DNA of 7,804 nucleotides from an uncultured Selenomonadaceae bacterium (lineage in GTDB: Bacteria; Bacillota; Negativicutes; Selenomonadales; Selenomonadaceae): NCBI GenBank assembly GCA_905236255.1, contig CAJOPK010000165.1, forward strand, positions 1 through 7,804, written 5' to 3'. The notes beneath the pieces are model-generated. The model worked only from the letters and a program-made list of their open reading frames with translations, ran no database searches and had not been told where the DNA came from. Positions within the stretch are counted from its first letter, which is position 1, and each line of letters opens with the position of its first letter. Of the stretch, positions 6,356-7,804 are shown in pieces. The position numbers and the translations under genes are program-made.

Positions 6356-6792
6356 GGCAAGACCTCAAAAAAATTTACGTCGGGTACAAATTGCAAAAAC
6401 GCGCCGATTGACAGAAAAACCCCGAAAGGAATTTTCATTTCCGAATTTCGATTTTTGATAACGAGCGGGATCGTGAAAATTGCCGCCAAAACCGATGCCG
6501 TAAAAATTGCCGGGAACAGTCCTTTGCCGAGCCATAATCCCAAAACCGCAACAAATTTTACATCGCCGCCGCCCATATTGCCGGGTTTTAATTTGTAAAG
6601 CAAAAACATTGTCAAAAATCCGATTATCGAATAAAGGAGGGATTCTTCAAAGGACACGAAACTTTCAAAAAAATTCAGCGGCAGAAATACCGTTGCCGCC
6701 GCCGAAAGAACTTTGTCGTAAATCATGCCTTCCCGGAGATCCGTAATTGCAACGACCGCCAAAAAAATTGTAAAGATCGATTCACTTAACAT
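6352..6792 (-). CDS. Prepilin peptidase, A24 family, short single-domain form
   Basis: This aspartic protease of the inner membrane cleaves prepilin leaders after Gly. At 146 residues it contains both catalytic aspartates: D18 in ITDLREGMIYD and D77 in the GxGD motif (GNMGGGDVK). Hydrophobic segments occur at about 4-17, 28-41, 52-66, 80-90, 93-112 and 122-138. It lacks the N-terminal methyltransferase domain and Cys motifs of full-length PilD/ComC (about 250 residues), so it resembles the CpaA/TadV size class. The ATG at 6792 overlaps the end of the DeoR-type gene by 11 bases, and a GGGA motif lies upstream. The next gene overlaps its stop by 4 bases, so expression is probably coupled. The four prepilins in the window, all with leaders ending in Gly and starting with Phe, are its obvious substrates. 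Confidence 0.92.
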   Translation of the reverse strand: MLSESIFTIFLAVVAITDLREGMIYDKVLSAAATVFLPLNFFESFVSFEESLLYSIIGFLTMFLLYKLKPGNMGGGDVKFVAVLGLWLGKGLFPAIFTASVLAAIFTIPLVIKNRNSEMKIPFGVFLSIGAFLQFVPDVNFFEVLP

Positions 6793-7576
6793 TTGAATTT
6801 TCCCGATCCGTCGGCAAAATTATTTCCACGTTTAAATTTTTTGCCGCCTTCAAAATTTCGCGGGAAGGAGAAATTTCCGTTACAAGCCCGTTTACGTTTT
6901 CAAAGCCGGCATATTTGTAAGTTCCTTCAAATCCGATTTTCCTTGATTCGGCAATTATATACGCGCTTTTGCTTAAATTCAAAATTTGCGCCTTGTGAAT
7001 ACCTTTTGCGGCATCGTTTGAAGTCAGGGAATTTTTCAGAAAATCCGCGCCGACCGTCCCGACAAAAGAAATTTCCGGGCGAAAGTTTGAAAGGAAATTC
7101 ATATTAAGGCTGTCGTAAAATCCGTCGCGTTCGGATCCCAATTTTCCTCCGGCGAAAACAACTTCGATTTTCGGATTTCTTGCCAAAATTACGAGAACGT
7201 CAATCATATTCGTAATGACTCTGAATTGATTTTCGGATCTTGCCAAAATTTCAGCCATCGCAATACTGATCGTCGAAATGTCCAGAAAAATCAATTCGCC
7301 GGGATTTATCAATTTGACCGCCGCCGCCGCAATTTTTCTCTTTGCCTCAACGTCACGGATACGTCTTTTTTCCGATTCCGCCGGCTGTAATTTTTCTTTG
7401 ACGACGACCGCGCCGCCGTAAGTCCTTTTGAGTTTTCCTTCCGTTTCCAAATTTCCCAAATCTTTACGAATGGAATCTTCGGTTACGTCAAACATTTGAG
7501 CCAAATCCTTTACGAAAACCTTTCCGTTTTCGATCAAAAGTTCCAAAATTTTTTTCTGTCTTTCTTCGGGGAACAT
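6782..7576 (-). CDS. DeoR/GlpR-family transcriptional regulator
   Basis: This 264-residue protein is full length for the family. Residues 1-57 form the winged helix-turn-helix (EERQKKILELL start; LAQMFDVTEDSIRKDLGNLETEGKLKR spans 25-51; TYGGAV follows). The rest is the phosphosugar-sensing DeoR C-terminal domain: ITNMIDVLVIL (121-131), FAGGKL (141-146), FVGTVGAD (171-178), and a final AESRKIGF (209-216) matching the family's LADSSKFG position. The sugar-loop region reads LDISTISIAMA instead of the usual D-x-GTT, so ligand preference may be altered. The ATG at 7576 has GGGAGG 9 bases upstream. It is first of a tightly packed operon with the prepilin peptidase and two pilins, which suggests it may regulate its own operon. 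DeoR proteins typically repress sugar or polyol genes; no such catabolic genes are adjacent except pyk. Confidence 0.9.
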   Translation of the reverse strand: MFPEERQKKILELLIENGKVFVKDLAQMFDVTEDSIRKDLGNLETEGKLKRTYGGAVVVKEKLQPAESEKRRIRDVEAKRKIAAAAVKLINPGELIFLDISTISIAMAEILARSENQFRVITNMIDVLVILARNPKIEVVFAGGKLGSERDGFYDSLNMNFLSNFRPEISFVGTVGADFLKNSLTSNDAAKGIHKAQILNLSKSAYIIAESRKIGFEGTYKYAGFENVNGLVTEISPSREILKAAKNLNVEIILPTDRENSNVK

Positions 7577-7611
7577 TTCACAAAACCTCCCGCACTTTTT
7601 TTAACTTGCCC

Positions 7612-7640
7612 ATTCTACCGGAAATGTGTAAAATACGGAA
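7612..7640 (-). promoter_or_regulatory. Possible promoter of the DeoR-pilin operon
   Basis: TAGAAT (7617-7612) is a good -10 match, 36 bases before the DeoR start codon. With 17-base spacing the -35 would be TTCCGT (7640-7635), a weak match. The position fits the first gene of the operon; a weak -35 would suit a regulated or autoregulated promoter. Confidence 0.4.
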
Positions 7641-7724
7641 GAATTTTTGATTGCGGATGCACGGGCGTTTCATAAAGCGGGAAATTTTAATGTTAAACCT
7701 CAAAATGAATAAAAATCTTTAACC

Positions 7725-7756
7725 AACTTTTCTTTGTCCGGCAACAAAGAAAAGTT
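7725..7756. repeat. Perfect 13-bp inverted repeat, probable dispersed intergenic element
   Basis: AACTTTTCTTTGT and ACAAAGAAAAGTT are exact reverse complements around the 6-base loop CCGGCA. Just after it AAAGAAAA recurs (7761-7767 region), giving the motif CAAAGAAAAGTTACAAAAGAAAA in two pieces. No T-run follows on the plus strand. On the minus strand the hairpin is followed by GGTTAAAGATTTTT, only a poor terminator tail. The rest of the 228-base gap upstream of the DeoR gene shows no coding region. Confidence 0.65.
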
Positions 7757-7788
7757 ACAAAAGAAAATGCCTCCATATGTCGCGAGCA

Positions 7789-7803
7789 ACGCCGTCCCGG
7801 CGT
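7789..7803. repeat. Short GC-rich hairpin at the right edge
   Basis: ACGCCG and CGGCGT are reverse complements around a 3-base loop. It is the most GC-rich patch of the gap, touches the window edge, and may belong to the same element as the repeat at 7725-7756. Too little sequence is present to say more. Confidence 0.35.
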
Positions 7804-7804
7804 C

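Noticed and set aside
7767..7804. Possible start of a plus-strand gene (ATG, MPPYVASNAVPA)
   Set aside because: There is no ribosome binding site, it lies within the repeat-like block, and only 12 codons are visible.

Overview
The window most likely comes from a diderm Firmicute (Negativicutes, a Selenomonas- or Acidaminococcus-like relative). This is an inference. It contains a TpsB-type outer-membrane transporter, so the cell has an outer membrane. It also has strong GGAGG ribosome binding sites, a GlpR/DeoR regulator and a short A24 prepilin peptidase, a mix that fits that class. No rRNA, tRNA, CRISPR array, transposase or phage gene is visible.

Layout, right to left on the minus strand. 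A DeoR-family regulator (7576-6782) overlaps a short prepilin peptidase (6792-6352). That gene overlaps a FimT/GspH-like prepilin (6355-5882), and a second, PilV-like prepilin follows after 2 bases (5879-5466). These four tightly packed genes look like one operon. After a 2.5 kb interruption the minus strand resumes with a PilW-like prepilin (2922-2326) and a PilX/GspK-like prepilin (2326-1805), which have their own promoter at 2963-2991. Next come a two-partner-secretion transporter of the ShlB/FhaC family (1724-126) and, at the left edge, the first 16 codons of a secreted protein (48-1) with a near-consensus promoter.

The interruption is a plus-strand pair, pyruvate kinase (3099-4511) and shikimate dehydrogenase (4534-5388), ending in a good intrinsic terminator (5415-5439). 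It sits exactly between the second and third minor pilins, so the usual order fimT-pilV-pilW-pilX survives on either side. The housekeeping pair lies inside the pilin cluster in the opposite orientation.

Functionally, the peptidase would cleave the short leaders of the four prepilins, which probably form the priming or tip complex of a type IV pilus or competence pseudopilus. The major pilin, ATPases and platform protein are not in this window. The right end (7577-7804) has no gene but carries a perfect 13-bp inverted repeat that looks like part of a dispersed intergenic element.
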